From contig JABRVW010000012.1 in the NCBI GenBank assembly GCA_039961715.1, positions 1-52,947 of the forward strand: DNA of 52,947 bases. Reading direction: 5' to 3'. This DNA comes from JACQPU01 sp039961715. Lineage in GTDB: Bacteria > Bacteroidota > Ignavibacteria > UBA10030. The notes beneath the pieces are model-generated. The model did not search any database, had not been told where the DNA came from, and worked only from the letters and a program-made list of their open reading frames with translations. The position numbers and the translations under genes were made by a program. Positions 10,090 through 18,653 of this stretch are shown here, piece by piece. Each line of letters begins with the position of its first letter. The stretch's first letter is position 1.

Positions 10090-11860
10090 TGACCAGCCGG
10101 AAATGAAGTTTGGCAGTTCTGAACGTATCCCCCTCCCCGAACGCAAGTCCCACCGTGATCAGCCCCAAACCAGTATCGAGCCTCGCCCCGGCCCCGTATC
10201 CCCATCGCGTGATTTCAGAGCCGGACAATCCGGAAACGGGAATGTCCGGGGTGCGGATGTATCCCAGATCCACAAATCCGAAAAGATACGACCTGCCTTC
10301 CGCCAGCAAGCGGTATTCAAAAGAACTCCAGGCGATTCGAGACCCGCGGAACTGGTTTTCCCGATACCCGCGCAGAGTCGTCGTCCCACCCAGCCGAAAC
10401 AAGTCGGCATCCTCAACCCGGGGGGCAGAGAAGTCCCTTCCATGGAGAGCCGCTACAAAGACCTGACCGCGGGTGAAAGCAACATACGCCTCGACATCAA
10501 AAGCCACACGGTTCGTTCCCTCCGGAGCGCCGCCGCCAATGCGCTTTCTGCCAAACTCGGCCGAGGTCGCGTACAACACGCCCGAAGTCGGAGTGACAAC
10601 ATTGTCCCTTGTGTCGTACCGGATGGTCGCCCCGACGCTCCAGGACGAGCTTCCGGGAAGACCTCCAGTTTCGCGTTCAGCGGGCACAACGCTCATGTGT
10701 TCCAGCGTCAGCCCAATCCCAACTTCTGTGGTGAGCCTCAACATGGATTTGCCGCTGTAGTTCCTCCGGATGTACGACGAATCCTGCTTTCGCTGCACGA
10801 ATCCTCCCTCCAGATCCAGAGGGAGAGACGCCAACCAGGGCTCAAGGTACCATAGGGACAGTTCCTGCGTTAATGCGGATTCCTTCATCCATCGAGCCGT
10901 CATTCTTCGCCCGGTCCCAAACAGATTGCCAAAATGGACGTGGATCAAGCCGGTAACAACGCCGGCTGTCCCCCTGCCTGCCGGGCTGTATCCGATCATT
11001 CCGTCGAATCTGTTCGGCGGGCCTTCCTGAACCGTTACGAGCAGAAAGCCCCTCTGATCCTGCGACAGGACAAATTCCGGAGTCGCAACGGAAGAGAACA
11101 ACTGTGTCCGCTCGAGCGATCTTTGTACCGACGTCGCCAACCCGTCCGTGAAGACGTCCCCGTTCCGGTACGGGATCTCCCGAAGAATCACATGATCCCT
11201 CGTGAACGAGTTGCCTTCAATTCTGATTCCTTCAAGAGTCGCCCGGATTCCCTCATGGATTCTCAAAACAACGGTACATCCGTAACGCCCCTCCGATTCA
11301 CGAATGTCCAGGCTGGCAACCGAAATCCTTGTTGTCGGATATCCCATTCGTTCACAGACCTCCAGCATGTTCTGGATGTCGCCTTCGATCGCCGTCCGAC
11401 GGAGGGGCCCACCGACGATGGTCAATTCCCTGCGCAGGACCTCTGTTGGGATCGCCGCGATCCCCGCGAGCAACACGGAATCAATGATAACCGGCTTGTT
11501 CTCCTGAATCGTTACATGCACGTCCGGCCGATGGGCCTCTCCGGTTTGATCGATCTCCACCTCGGCAAACAGATATCCTTCCTCACGGTAGAGAGAAAGC
11601 ACGTGTTCCATCTGACGGCCAAGCGTGGCGGAATCTGCCGGTGAGCCGGGATTCAGCGAGGTTTCCCGGACGATCTCGTTTGTCGTGAAAACGGCGTTTC
11701 CCGTGATGCTCACCGAGCGTATTCTTGGTCCCTCCTGAGCCATAACCCAGAGGGGGAAGAGAAGGGACATCACCAAACACAAAAAGCCAGGCCCAAGCAT
11801 TTGGGCGCTGGCTTTCTGAAGAACATCGAGTCGAAGCGACTTCAGCGGACTCTTCCCCAC
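10079..11860 (-). CDS. Omp85-family outer membrane protein (BamA/TamA-like, POTRA plus barrel)
   Basis: Outer-membrane protein of 593 residues. A signal sequence (FLCLVMSLLFPLWVMAQ, about residues 26-42) is followed by POTRA-like repeats (about 45-285) and a C-terminal beta-barrel. The barrel has the FRLGGTTTLRGYRENQFRGSR lid-loop motif of the family (LRGY, like VRGF) and ends in phenylalanine, a normal terminal barrel signal. It is shorter than BamA, so a TamA-like or lineage-specific role is as likely as the main assembly factor. The start read here is GTG 11860, overlapping the GWxTD gene by 19 bp; ATG 11800 is an alternative that would begin directly at the signal peptide. Confidence 0.85.
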   Translation of the reverse strand: MGKSPLKSLRLDVLQKASAQMLGPGFLCLVMSLLFPLWVMAQEGPRIRSVSITGNAVFTTNEIVRETSLNPGSPADSATLGRQMEHVLSLYREEGYLFAEVEIDQTGEAHRPDVHVTIQENKPVIIDSVLLAGIAAIPTEVLRRELTIVGGPLRRTAIEGDIQNMLEVCERMGYPTTRISVASLDIRESEGRYGCTVVLRIHEGIRATLEGIRIEGNSFTRDHVILREIPYRNGDVFTDGLATSVQRSLERTQLFSSVATPEFVLSQDQRGFLLVTVQEGPPNRFDGMIGYSPAGRGTAGVVTGLIHVHFGNLFGTGRRMTARWMKESALTQELSLWYLEPWLASLPLDLEGGFVQRKQDSSYIRRNYSGKSMLRLTTEVGIGLTLEHMSVVPAERETGGLPGSSSWSVGATIRYDTRDNVVTPTSGVLYATSAEFGRKRIGGGAPEGTNRVAFDVEAYVAFTRGQVFVAALHGRDFSAPRVEDADLFRLGGTTTLRGYRENQFRGSRIAWSSFEYRLLAEGRSYLFGFVDLGYIRTPDIPVSGLSGSEITRWGYGAGARLDTGLGLITVGLAFGEGDTFRTAKLHFRLVNEF

Positions 11861-13143
11861 AGGTCTGTCGTCGGATACCGCAGCCGGTAATCGCCAAAAC
11901 CCGTTTCATCAACAAACACGAACTGGCGTTCCAGCTCATAGTAATACCACACTTCGTACGGTTTTGTGTTCATGTCAAAAGGGTGGCGGTCAATGTTGTC
12001 CGGAGACCCGAAGCGCACGTACACCATTCCTCGATCGGTGCGCCATCCCTCCAGATAGTGGCCGAAATTCTTGTTGGCAAACTCTACACGCCGGTAGTAC
12101 TCCTCCATCAGTTCATTCCTGCTCGTTGCCGGATCCGGATCGCGTTTGGACCAGAAATCCAGGAATCGCTTTCGCATCTCTTCCTCATCCCCGGCATCCC
12201 GAATATACTCATACTCCGTTGGCTGGGCGATGTACCTGAGTTGTTCCACAGCCTTGGGCAGGTCCGAAATGGACGCGGGGATGTCGGTGTATCGCACAGA
12301 GAAGGTCCTGGTTGTCGTGGCGCGGGCGGAGGACGCCGAATCACTCTCACCGGCTGGAAACGCCTCGACCATAATCAGATAGGTACCCACGGGCAGCCGC
12401 AGGTCCTCCACTTTCAGAAACGCCTGTGTCTTTCCCGAAAGCGTCTGTTCGGTTTGACTCGCGGCTGCGACCTCTTCCTTGTCCTTCCCAAGGATTCTCC
12501 ACACCAGCTCCACGGAATCCCCCGGCGTCTGGTTGTAAATCTCCAGAAACATGAAGAATCCTTCCCCCATACTGGAGATGTTCCCCGAGATGTTCGGAAC
12601 GATCCTCTTCGTCGCGCCGTCCGTCGTCAAACGCGACACCAGCATGATGTCGCTCAGGCTCAGGGCCTCCCGCCGGTAATCCGTCACGAGCAGGGCCTTG
12701 CGGACGCGTCCCGTCTTTCTCGAATCCTGGTCCCGCACCTGAACGGTGACGACGTAGTTGCCCGGATCAACGTCAAGGGCGCGCTGGGTCAGGCTGTAGG
12801 CGGTGCGGGAAACGGTCTGCGTGAATTCCGGAAGCCTGACATCCACGGTCCAGATTCGTTCCTGGAGCACTTTCTGTTCGGGTGTGGCTACGGTCAACAC
12901 GACGTCGTACTTGGCCGCATACTGATCCCCCTCTTTCACAAACCGCAATTGTTCATAGGGCACCTGAACATAGAAATCGATTCTGGACTTGTCCGGCGTC
13001 TCCGACGAATAGCTGATTGCATCGAAGAAAAACATTGGCGTGGACTCGACCGTCGTCGGCCGCATTTCCGCCTGCGAAGGCGAGATACCGTGCACGGTCA
13101 CGACAGCGATGGCAAGAATTCCAATTCTATGATTCCACTTCAT
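11842..13143 (-). CDS. GWxTD-domain exported protein
   Basis: Exported protein of 433 residues with a signal peptide (MKWNHRIGILAIAVVTVHG, residues 1-19, cleavage near SQA). The middle looks like beta-sandwich repeats (short alternating hydrophobic strands). The C-terminal GWxTD domain contains GWRTDRGMVYVRFG (GWRTD at 366-370), then YEVWYYYELERQFVFVDE. This domain is known mainly from FCB-group bacteria and has no settled function. The start is ATG 13143, inside the end of rimO; the open frame continues to 13221 but those residues are not a signal peptide. The gene overlaps the Omp85 gene, suggesting coupled synthesis and a joint envelope role. Confidence 0.82.
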   Translation of the reverse strand: MKWNHRIGILAIAVVTVHGISPSQAEMRPTTVESTPMFFFDAISYSSETPDKSRIDFYVQVPYEQLRFVKEGDQYAAKYDVVLTVATPEQKVLQERIWTVDVRLPEFTQTVSRTAYSLTQRALDVDPGNYVVTVQVRDQDSRKTGRVRKALLVTDYRREALSLSDIMLVSRLTTDGATKRIVPNISGNISSMGEGFFMFLEIYNQTPGDSVELVWRILGKDKEEVAAASQTEQTLSGKTQAFLKVEDLRLPVGTYLIMVEAFPAGESDSASSARATTTRTFSVRYTDIPASISDLPKAVEQLRYIAQPTEYEYIRDAGDEEEMRKRFLDFWSKRDPDPATSRNELMEEYYRRVEFANKNFGHYLEGWRTDRGMVYVRFGSPDNIDRHPFDMNTKPYEVWYYYELERQFVFVDETGFGDYRLRYPTTDLWGRVR

Positions 13144-14476
13144 AGGATTCCTTCCTTGGGACGGGGTCTTCCGTCCCTTCGGCGTACAGGTCGTACTCCA
13201 TCCCCTCAACAATGCGAACATCGTAAAAGTTGCCGGGAGAAAAGGATTCCGCGCCTTTTACATAGATTTCCTGGTCGATTTCCGGCGCGTCCCACTCCGT
13301 TCGACCGACCGCGTACTCTCCTTCGATGCGGTCGATCAGCACCCGCACGACCGATCCTGCCAGCCCCGCGTTTCTCTCTTCGGAGATCCCTCTTTGAAGC
13401 TCCATGAGAGCCGACAATCGCTCCTGCTTGACCGCCTCGGGAACCGGGTCGCCCAGTGCCTCGGCAGCCGTACCGTCTTCTTGGGAATACGCGAAGACCC
13501 CCATCCGGTGGAACTTCGCCTCCTTCACAAAATCGTAGAGGACTTGAAAATCGCCATCCGTCTCGTTCGGATATCCCACGATGAAGGTTGTTCGGATGGC
13601 GAGGCCCGGAACGGCACGATGCATGCGTTCGAGCAGATCTCGCGTCCTCTTCTCCGTCATTCCCCGCCGCATCGATCTCAGCACCGGATCGGAAACGTGC
13701 TGGAGCGGCAGATCGATATACCGGCACAACGCGGGAACATCCCGAAACACGCTGAGGACATCATGAGGAAACCCCGAAGGATAGGCGTACATGAGACGGA
13801 TCCACTTGAATGAGTCGAGTCCGTCAAGCGCCCGAAGCAGGTCTCCAAGGCGGCGTTCGCCGTACAGGTCGAGCCCATAGTACGTTGTGTCCTGGCCGAT
13901 CAGGATCAGTTCCTTCACATTCGTCGATGCGAGGATCTGCGCCTCGCGGACAACGTCTTCCAGCGGTTTTGTTCGGTGGGTGCCGCGCATCAGCGGAATC
14001 GCACAGAATGAGCAGGGGCGATCGCAACCCTCGGAAATCTTCAGGTATGCAAAATGACCGGGTGTGGTCAGGACGCGTTCGCCCAACAACTCGCGGCGGA
14101 AGTCTGATCCCAGCTCCGTGACCACCTCACGCAAATGGTTCGAGCCGAAATACGCGTCGACTTCCGGGAGGGCCTTTCGCAGTTCATCACGGTACCGCTC
14201 CGACAGACAGCCCATCACGACGACCTTCTTCAGAGTCCCGGCCCCCTTTCGCTCCAGCGCCTCCACCACGGCGTCGAGGGACTCCTGCTTGGCGGCTTCG
14301 ATAAAACCACAGGTGTTGATGACCGCGATATCGGCTTCAGCAATGTCGTCCACCACGGCGGCGTTGTTCACCCTGAGCTGTGCCAGGAGATGCTCGCTAT
14401 CCACAATGTTCTTCGAGCAACCCAGCGTCACCACGCCGATACGCGGTTTGTTCATTTCAGGTCGGATGCTGCTCAT
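13127..14476 (-). CDS. rimO: Ribosomal protein S12 methylthiotransferase RimO
   Basis: Radical-SAM enzyme that adds a methylthio group to an aspartate of ribosomal protein S12. It has 449 residues. The N-terminal cluster cysteines are C20, C56 and C90 (TLGCSKN, NTCGF, MGCLSER); the radical-SAM CxxxCxxC is C151, C155, C158 in EGCDRPCSFC. A C-terminal TRAM-like region precedes the stop. SKN after the first cysteine fits RimO better than MiaB. The ATG at 14476 overlaps the cdsA stop as ATGA. Confidence 0.95.
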   Translation of the reverse strand: MSSIRPEMNKPRIGVVTLGCSKNIVDSEHLLAQLRVNNAAVVDDIAEADIAVINTCGFIEAAKQESLDAVVEALERKGAGTLKKVVVMGCLSERYRDELRKALPEVDAYFGSNHLREVVTELGSDFRRELLGERVLTTPGHFAYLKISEGCDRPCSFCAIPLMRGTHRTKPLEDVVREAQILASTNVKELILIGQDTTYYGLDLYGERRLGDLLRALDGLDSFKWIRLMYAYPSGFPHDVLSVFRDVPALCRYIDLPLQHVSDPVLRSMRRGMTEKRTRDLLERMHRAVPGLAIRTTFIVGYPNETDGDFQVLYDFVKEAKFHRMGVFAYSQEDGTAAEALGDPVPEAVKQERLSALMELQRGISEERNAGLAGSVVRVLIDRIEGEYAVGRTEWDAPEIDQEIYVKGAESFSPGNFYDVRIVEGMEYDLYAEGTEDPVPRKESYEVES

Positions 14477-15447
14477 GAAAAGACAATAAAATCAATGTAA
14501 AGATACACAATCGGTGAAAGAAATACCACACTGTCAAACCGGTCGTACACGCCCCCATGTCCCGGAATCAGCGAAGAGGAATCTTTTACGCCCGCATCGC
14601 GCTTGAATTTGGACTCCACGAGATCTCCTGCCTGGCCGAACACTCCGATCAGGATCCCAAGCACGATGCCATCCGTTGTGCTCAGGTACTCCAATACCGT
14701 CTGTTGTGCCGTCACCATCATGACAACGGCGCCCGCAAATCCCGCGATGGCTCCTTCCCATGTTTTTGAGGGACTCACCCGCTCCAGCAACTTGCGTCTT
14801 CCGAAACTCTTTCCTGCAAAGTAGGCTGCTGTGTCACACACCCACACGGTCGCGAAAATGGCAACCAGCGTCCATCCACCCCAGCGGTCGACCACAGCCA
14901 CGGCGTCCGTCCCATCCGGAATCATTCCGCCGAAGAATCGGTGAACAGGGAAACCGTATGAGAAAAGCTCACGCAGTCCAACCAGGAATCCGAAAGACAG
15001 CGAAATGATGAGAACCCCGCTTACAGTCGAGCCGACGTTCTGCAGAGATGACCCTTTCGTCCGGAGGACCTCCAGGAGAAGGGCAATCAGGAGGAAGACC
15101 ACCAGTACAAAGAGAATAAACTGAAGCTGAGAAAAGAGCTTGAGGTGGATGCCGTGCTCAAGGAACCAGGAGTATACGCCGATTTGCACGCGTTCATAGA
15201 TGAATCCGAGCGTCAGGAAGAAGCCGGCGGTCAGCCCAAACCCTGTCAGCGGCATTGCCCCTTTTTTCCTCGCCAGTCCGTAGAATTCATGGAGCATCAG
15301 GGTCGAAAGGAGCGCGATCAGTCCGAAAAACCAATAGCCACCCCCGAACATCGCGGCCACCATCAGCGGAATCGCCACTACAGCGACCGCAACGCGAGCG
15401 GGGAGCTTCTCAAAGCGTTCATCAGAGTTCACGTCGTGATTCCTCAT
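14473..15447 (-). CDS. cdsA: Phosphatidate cytidylyltransferase CdsA
   Basis: Makes CDP-diacylglycerol from phosphatidate and CTP, the branch point of phospholipid synthesis. The protein is 324 residues with multiple membrane helices. The signature region is clear: SPSKTWEGAIAG, then GDLVESKFKRDAGVKDSSSL and PGHGGVYDRFDS. It works downstream of the two PlsY enzymes encoded further along the window. Its start overlaps the upstream DUF2007 gene by 26 bp, and its stop overlaps rimO, so it sits inside a tightly coupled string. Confidence 0.95.
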   Translation of the reverse strand: MRNHDVNSDERFEKLPARVAVAVVAIPLMVAAMFGGGYWFFGLIALLSTLMLHEFYGLARKKGAMPLTGFGLTAGFFLTLGFIYERVQIGVYSWFLEHGIHLKLFSQLQFILFVLVVFLLIALLLEVLRTKGSSLQNVGSTVSGVLIISLSFGFLVGLRELFSYGFPVHRFFGGMIPDGTDAVAVVDRWGGWTLVAIFATVWVCDTAAYFAGKSFGRRKLLERVSPSKTWEGAIAGFAGAVVMMVTAQQTVLEYLSTTDGIVLGILIGVFGQAGDLVESKFKRDAGVKDSSSLIPGHGGVYDRFDSVVFLSPIVYLYIDFIVFS

Positions 15448-15877
15448 CCAGGGCCAGTTTCTTCAGGATCTCGCGCGCCTGTCCTGCCTGGCCGGACCGG
15501 ATTCGCACGTCGACGACCGACGGCAAGGGGAGAAGGGCGAGGGAGTTGAATTCATTTCTGGCAAAGGCGATAACCTCCAGTCCTGCCTGCGCAAGGTTCT
15601 CCCGAATCATGTCCGCTTCAAAAGGAGAAGAGCACACGGCCAGGACGGTCGTTTCCGAGGCAACGTCCCGGTGTGAAGGGGCTTCGCAAAAGAACCGTCC
15701 CCCTCTCCGCGTGGCGCAATCTCCGCAAACGGGCTTGCCGCACACGACACACCGGGCTACTGCCGGGAGGTCTGCATGCAACTCGCATTCTGGTGCAGGC
15801 AAACCGAGGATCGCCCCGCACGAGGGGCAAAGATCCGTGCCGTTGACTGCATTGCCGCACCTGTCACACTGAGCCAT
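15422..15877 (-). CDS. Zinc-ribbon/B-box-like plus DUF2007 protein
   Basis: Small cytosolic protein of 151 residues. The first part is a zinc ribbon (C4, C7, C17, C20), followed by a B-box-like cluster (C31, H34, C43, C46, C51, C54, C64, H69). The second half (about 75-145) resembles DUF2007: VCSSPFEADMIRENLAQAGLEV and a late VDVRIRSGQAGQAREIL. DUF2007 domains are annotated as putative signal-transducing proteins, but a biochemical role is not known. The ATG at 15877 lies inside the CPBP gene end (14 bp overlap); the open frame reaches 16057, but that extension only shadows the CPBP gene. Confidence 0.7.
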   Translation of the reverse strand: MAQCDRCGNAVNGTDLCPSCGAILGLPAPECELHADLPAVARCVVCGKPVCGDCATRRGGRFFCEAPSHRDVASETTVLAVCSSPFEADMIRENLAQAGLEVIAFARNEFNSLALLPLPSVVDVRIRSGQAGQAREILKKLALDEESRREL

Positions 15878-16796
15878 GGGTGTCGATCCGTTCGGGTGAC
15901 GTGATGACAAGATAGCGCGAAAACACGAACAGGAACAAGGTAAGATAGAGAACGAGCTGAACCAGCACGGCACCGATATCGGCGTGACTCTCTGATTGTG
16001 CCCCAATGATGGTTTCCGACTCCATGTGAAAATACGCCGCCACCGCGGCGAGAGCATTGTTCATAAAGTGGGCCGTCATGGCGATGATGATGCTGTTTGA
16101 CCGGTACCGAAGGACCCCAAAATAGCAACCGAGGCCCACGAGGGGAACGACGGCAAAGGGATTGAAATGATAAAGGCCAAACACCGCCCCCGCAAGGATG
16201 GCCGCCTGCAACCCGGGAAGCACCTTCTCGATGGACCGCTGGATCAAACCGCGAAACAGCATCTCCTCCGCCACAGCCGGGACGACAGCCACCACGAAGA
16301 TCACGAATCCCAGCTCCCCCACGGTTTCGGCCCGCACTAGGCCCTGAAACATTTTTTCCAACATTTCCTTGAAGGGGTCAAGGACACGCTGGAGGACGTC
16401 AGGGAGTGGGATCAGATCCTGAAAGAACAGATAGATCTGAAACACCTGTTGGAGCATGACAAGCCCGATCACCGCATAGACGGTTTCCGCCACCGAGGGG
16501 AGCCGCCACCGGAACACGTCCGACAAATTTACCGACAGGAGACGCGCAAGCGCGATGGTGGGAATCAGAATACAGACGATCTGGCCGGCCATGGTCAGCC
16601 CCCTGATCATGTCGACGTTCTCCCGCGTGACCGTGGCCTCTCCGACGATCAGAAACGTGATCGTTCCGGCCACAATCTGATACAGAACGAAGACAATAGC
16701 CAGGGAAACGACCGCAAAGATGATCGGATTGATGCGATGACGCTCAATGAACGCAGGGCGTTCAGGACCGGCCGATTCCGCGGGGTGAGGCATCAT
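15864..16796 (-). CDS. CPBP family intramembrane glutamic endopeptidase
   Basis: Multi-pass membrane protease of the CAAX/CPBP group, 310 residues. Motif 1 is EEMLFRG with E177, E178 and R182; motif 2 includes H210 in FGLYHF; motif 3 is TAHFMNN with H243 and N247. These are the expected catalytic positions, so it should be active. Bacterial members have varied roles (bacteriocin immunity, signal processing); the target here is unknown. The start overlaps the stop of the deoxyhypusine-synthase-like gene by ATGA. Confidence 0.88.
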   Translation of the reverse strand: MMPHPAESAGPERPAFIERHRINPIIFAVVSLAIVFVLYQIVAGTITFLIVGEATVTRENVDMIRGLTMAGQIVCILIPTIALARLLSVNLSDVFRWRLPSVAETVYAVIGLVMLQQVFQIYLFFQDLIPLPDVLQRVLDPFKEMLEKMFQGLVRAETVGELGFVIFVVAVVPAVAEEMLFRGLIQRSIEKVLPGLQAAILAGAVFGLYHFNPFAVVPLVGLGCYFGVLRYRSNSIIIAMTAHFMNNALAAVAAYFHMESETIIGAQSESHADIGAVLVQLVLYLTLFLFVFSRYLVITSPERIDTHGSV

Positions 16797-17767
16797 CGAC
16801 GGGATCCACCCCTGCCCATTCGAAGGTTGATCATCGCCGCCAGCAAGGGGATCATGATTTCGTGGTGACCCGTGATCTGGTATCCCCGTCCGTGGTTCTG
16901 AGTGGGCCGTTCAACAACGTTTACCGTCGGTCTGTAGTGCCTGATCATGTCGAAGTTGGCCGTGGAAAACCCCTTCGCCTTGTAGCCAAGATTCCGGACA
17001 ACCGTGAGGGCCTTCAGAAATACTTCGGGAAGGATCACGGCCGATCCGACGTTGATGACCACCCCTCCACCCTGGAGATCCTTCACCGAATGAGCAAGGA
17101 CCCTGAAGTCCCTGAAGCTTAGTTCTCCCGTCGCCGCCCCGTCCATGGTGGGTTGTTGATGGATGATGTCCGTGCCGATGGCCGCGTGGACCGTCACCGG
17201 AACGCGTGCTTTGAGACATTGGGCGAGAATGCTGACGGCGACATTCGGCGCCCGCTTTTCAAGAAGCTTCTTTCCCAGGGCCTCCCCATAACCGTCCTGC
17301 GAATTTCTGAACGCGACGGTCAGGCATTTATTCATGAACTCCCCCGTTTCACGTGACATGCCGAATGTGCCATCCATCAGATTGACGGCAACGTCTTCAG
17401 ATGTGTGCCCCCACATGGCTGTTTCCACATCATGGATTGCCGCGGCACTGTTCATGGCGACATGGGTGAGGACGCCGCTTCGCACAAGATCGATGATGAG
17501 AGGTGAAAGCCCGACCTTGATGACATGTGCACCGAACATGAGTACCACCGGCTTTTGCCGGCGGCGCGATCGTACGATATCCTCGGCCAGGTCGCGTAGT
17601 TCCTCAGCGGCGAGGATTCTTGGCAGGGAGTCCACGAACTGTCTGAGCGTGGCCCTTGCCGGCGTCTTGATGCGTTTGGCAAAAGCCCCCGGTGTCACTT
17701 TGCTTTTTCGCGTCGTGATAGAAATCGTTCGGATTCCTGAGAGATCGAGCTGGTTGTAGAGAGACAT
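16793..17767 (-). CDS. Deoxyhypusine-synthase-like conserved protein of unknown function
   Basis: Cytosolic protein of 324 residues. The segment ARVPVTVHAAIGTD followed by a late GGGVVINVGSAVILPEVFLKAL recalls the deoxyhypusine synthase fold, where IPVFxPxxTD and a glycine-rich NAD-binding block occur in the same order. MFGAHVIKVGLSPL and NSAAAIHDVE also fit that superfamily. True deoxyhypusine synthase modifies eIF5A, absent from most bacteria, so the reaction here must differ or is unknown. The start is ATG 17767; the open frame upstream (to 17848) lies within the DUF3108 gene. It lies 4 nt after that gene and overlaps the CPBP protease gene. Confidence 0.6.
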   Translation of the reverse strand: MSLYNQLDLSGIRTISITTRKSKVTPGAFAKRIKTPARATLRQFVDSLPRILAAEELRDLAEDIVRSRRRQKPVVLMFGAHVIKVGLSPLIIDLVRSGVLTHVAMNSAAAIHDVETAMWGHTSEDVAVNLMDGTFGMSRETGEFMNKCLTVAFRNSQDGYGEALGKKLLEKRAPNVAVSILAQCLKARVPVTVHAAIGTDIIHQQPTMDGAATGELSFRDFRVLAHSVKDLQGGGVVINVGSAVILPEVFLKALTVVRNLGYKAKGFSTANFDMIRHYRPTVNVVERPTQNHGRGYQITGHHEIMIPLLAAMINLRMGRGGSRR

Positions 17768-17771
17768 ACGG

Positions 17772-18653
17772 TTATTTGACCTTTGCAGAGATGGGCCCGT
17801 TGACCCCGTGGTACTCGCGCAGTTCCGCGTCGATCGAACCAACGGCAACTTTCGTGCTCACCTTCACGGGGATTTTTCGTTCGTCGTTCGTCATCCAGAT
17901 GATGATCCTTCCCTCGGATTTAAACAACCCCCCCTCGGTGATGAGGGGTTCAACAAGAACGCAGTCAAACTTTCCGGCGTCAACATCGATGCGTTGATAT
18001 CCGAGAAACTTGATGGCCAGGGCGTATGTGGTGTCTTTGTAGAAATTGTGGAGATAGGTCTTTTGCCCCGGGCGCATGCCGGTGTATTCCAGGGTACGTG
18101 CAAAATAGAACGCGGAGATGATGTCATGGACATAGGGGGGGATGGGATATTCCTTGTCTTCGGCGTAGGCAATGTGGTTGCGCTGATCAAACCTGGCCTC
18201 AAAGTCTCTCGAATACGATCCTTCCCTGATCCGCTGAGAAAAGCGCCACGGAAATAAGCCTGCAGTATCCACCATCGTTTCGTACCGATCGTCCACCTTG
18301 TAGATCCAGGAAAAGGTCGGCGTGGACTTGACGGTAAAGAGGATCTGATAGCATGGCCGTCCGTCAACCGTATCGATCTTCGGAATGCTCATGACGGCCT
18401 CGCCGGCCACGATGAAGCTGTAGCCGACATCAAAAACGAGCCTCTCTCCCACCGTGAAGGCTCGTTGATGAATGGAGCGAAATTCAGGAACGACGGCAAC
18501 GCTGTCGGTTGCCGACGTGTCAGGTTTCGCGAGGATTGTATCGATGATGGCCGTCGTATCCGGGCGCGCGACGGCTTTCCCACCGTGCTGCTGGGGGAAG
18601 ACGGCTCCCGCGGCAAGGCCAAGGAGAGATGTCAGACAAACGATCCTGGTCAT
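17772..18653 (-). CDS. DUF3108 domain exported protein
   Basis: Predicted exported protein of 293 residues. A signal peptide (MTRIVCLTSLLGLAAGAVF) precedes a low-complexity linker, then a DUF3108-like domain with GERLVFDVGYSFIVAGEA, an arginine-rich IREGSYSRDFEARF block and late IIIWMTNDERKIPVK. The family is found in diderm bacteria and is thought to act in the periplasm or outer membrane, with no known reaction. ATG 18653 overlaps the glycosyltransferase stop (ATGA), so the gene is coupled to it. Confidence 0.78.
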   Translation of the reverse strand: MTRIVCLTSLLGLAAGAVFPQQHGGKAVARPDTTAIIDTILAKPDTSATDSVAVVPEFRSIHQRAFTVGERLVFDVGYSFIVAGEAVMSIPKIDTVDGRPCYQILFTVKSTPTFSWIYKVDDRYETMVDTAGLFPWRFSQRIREGSYSRDFEARFDQRNHIAYAEDKEYPIPPYVHDIISAFYFARTLEYTGMRPGQKTYLHNFYKDTTYALAIKFLGYQRIDVDAGKFDCVLVEPLITEGGLFKSEGRIIIWMTNDERKIPVKVSTKVAVGSIDAELREYHGVNGPISAKVK

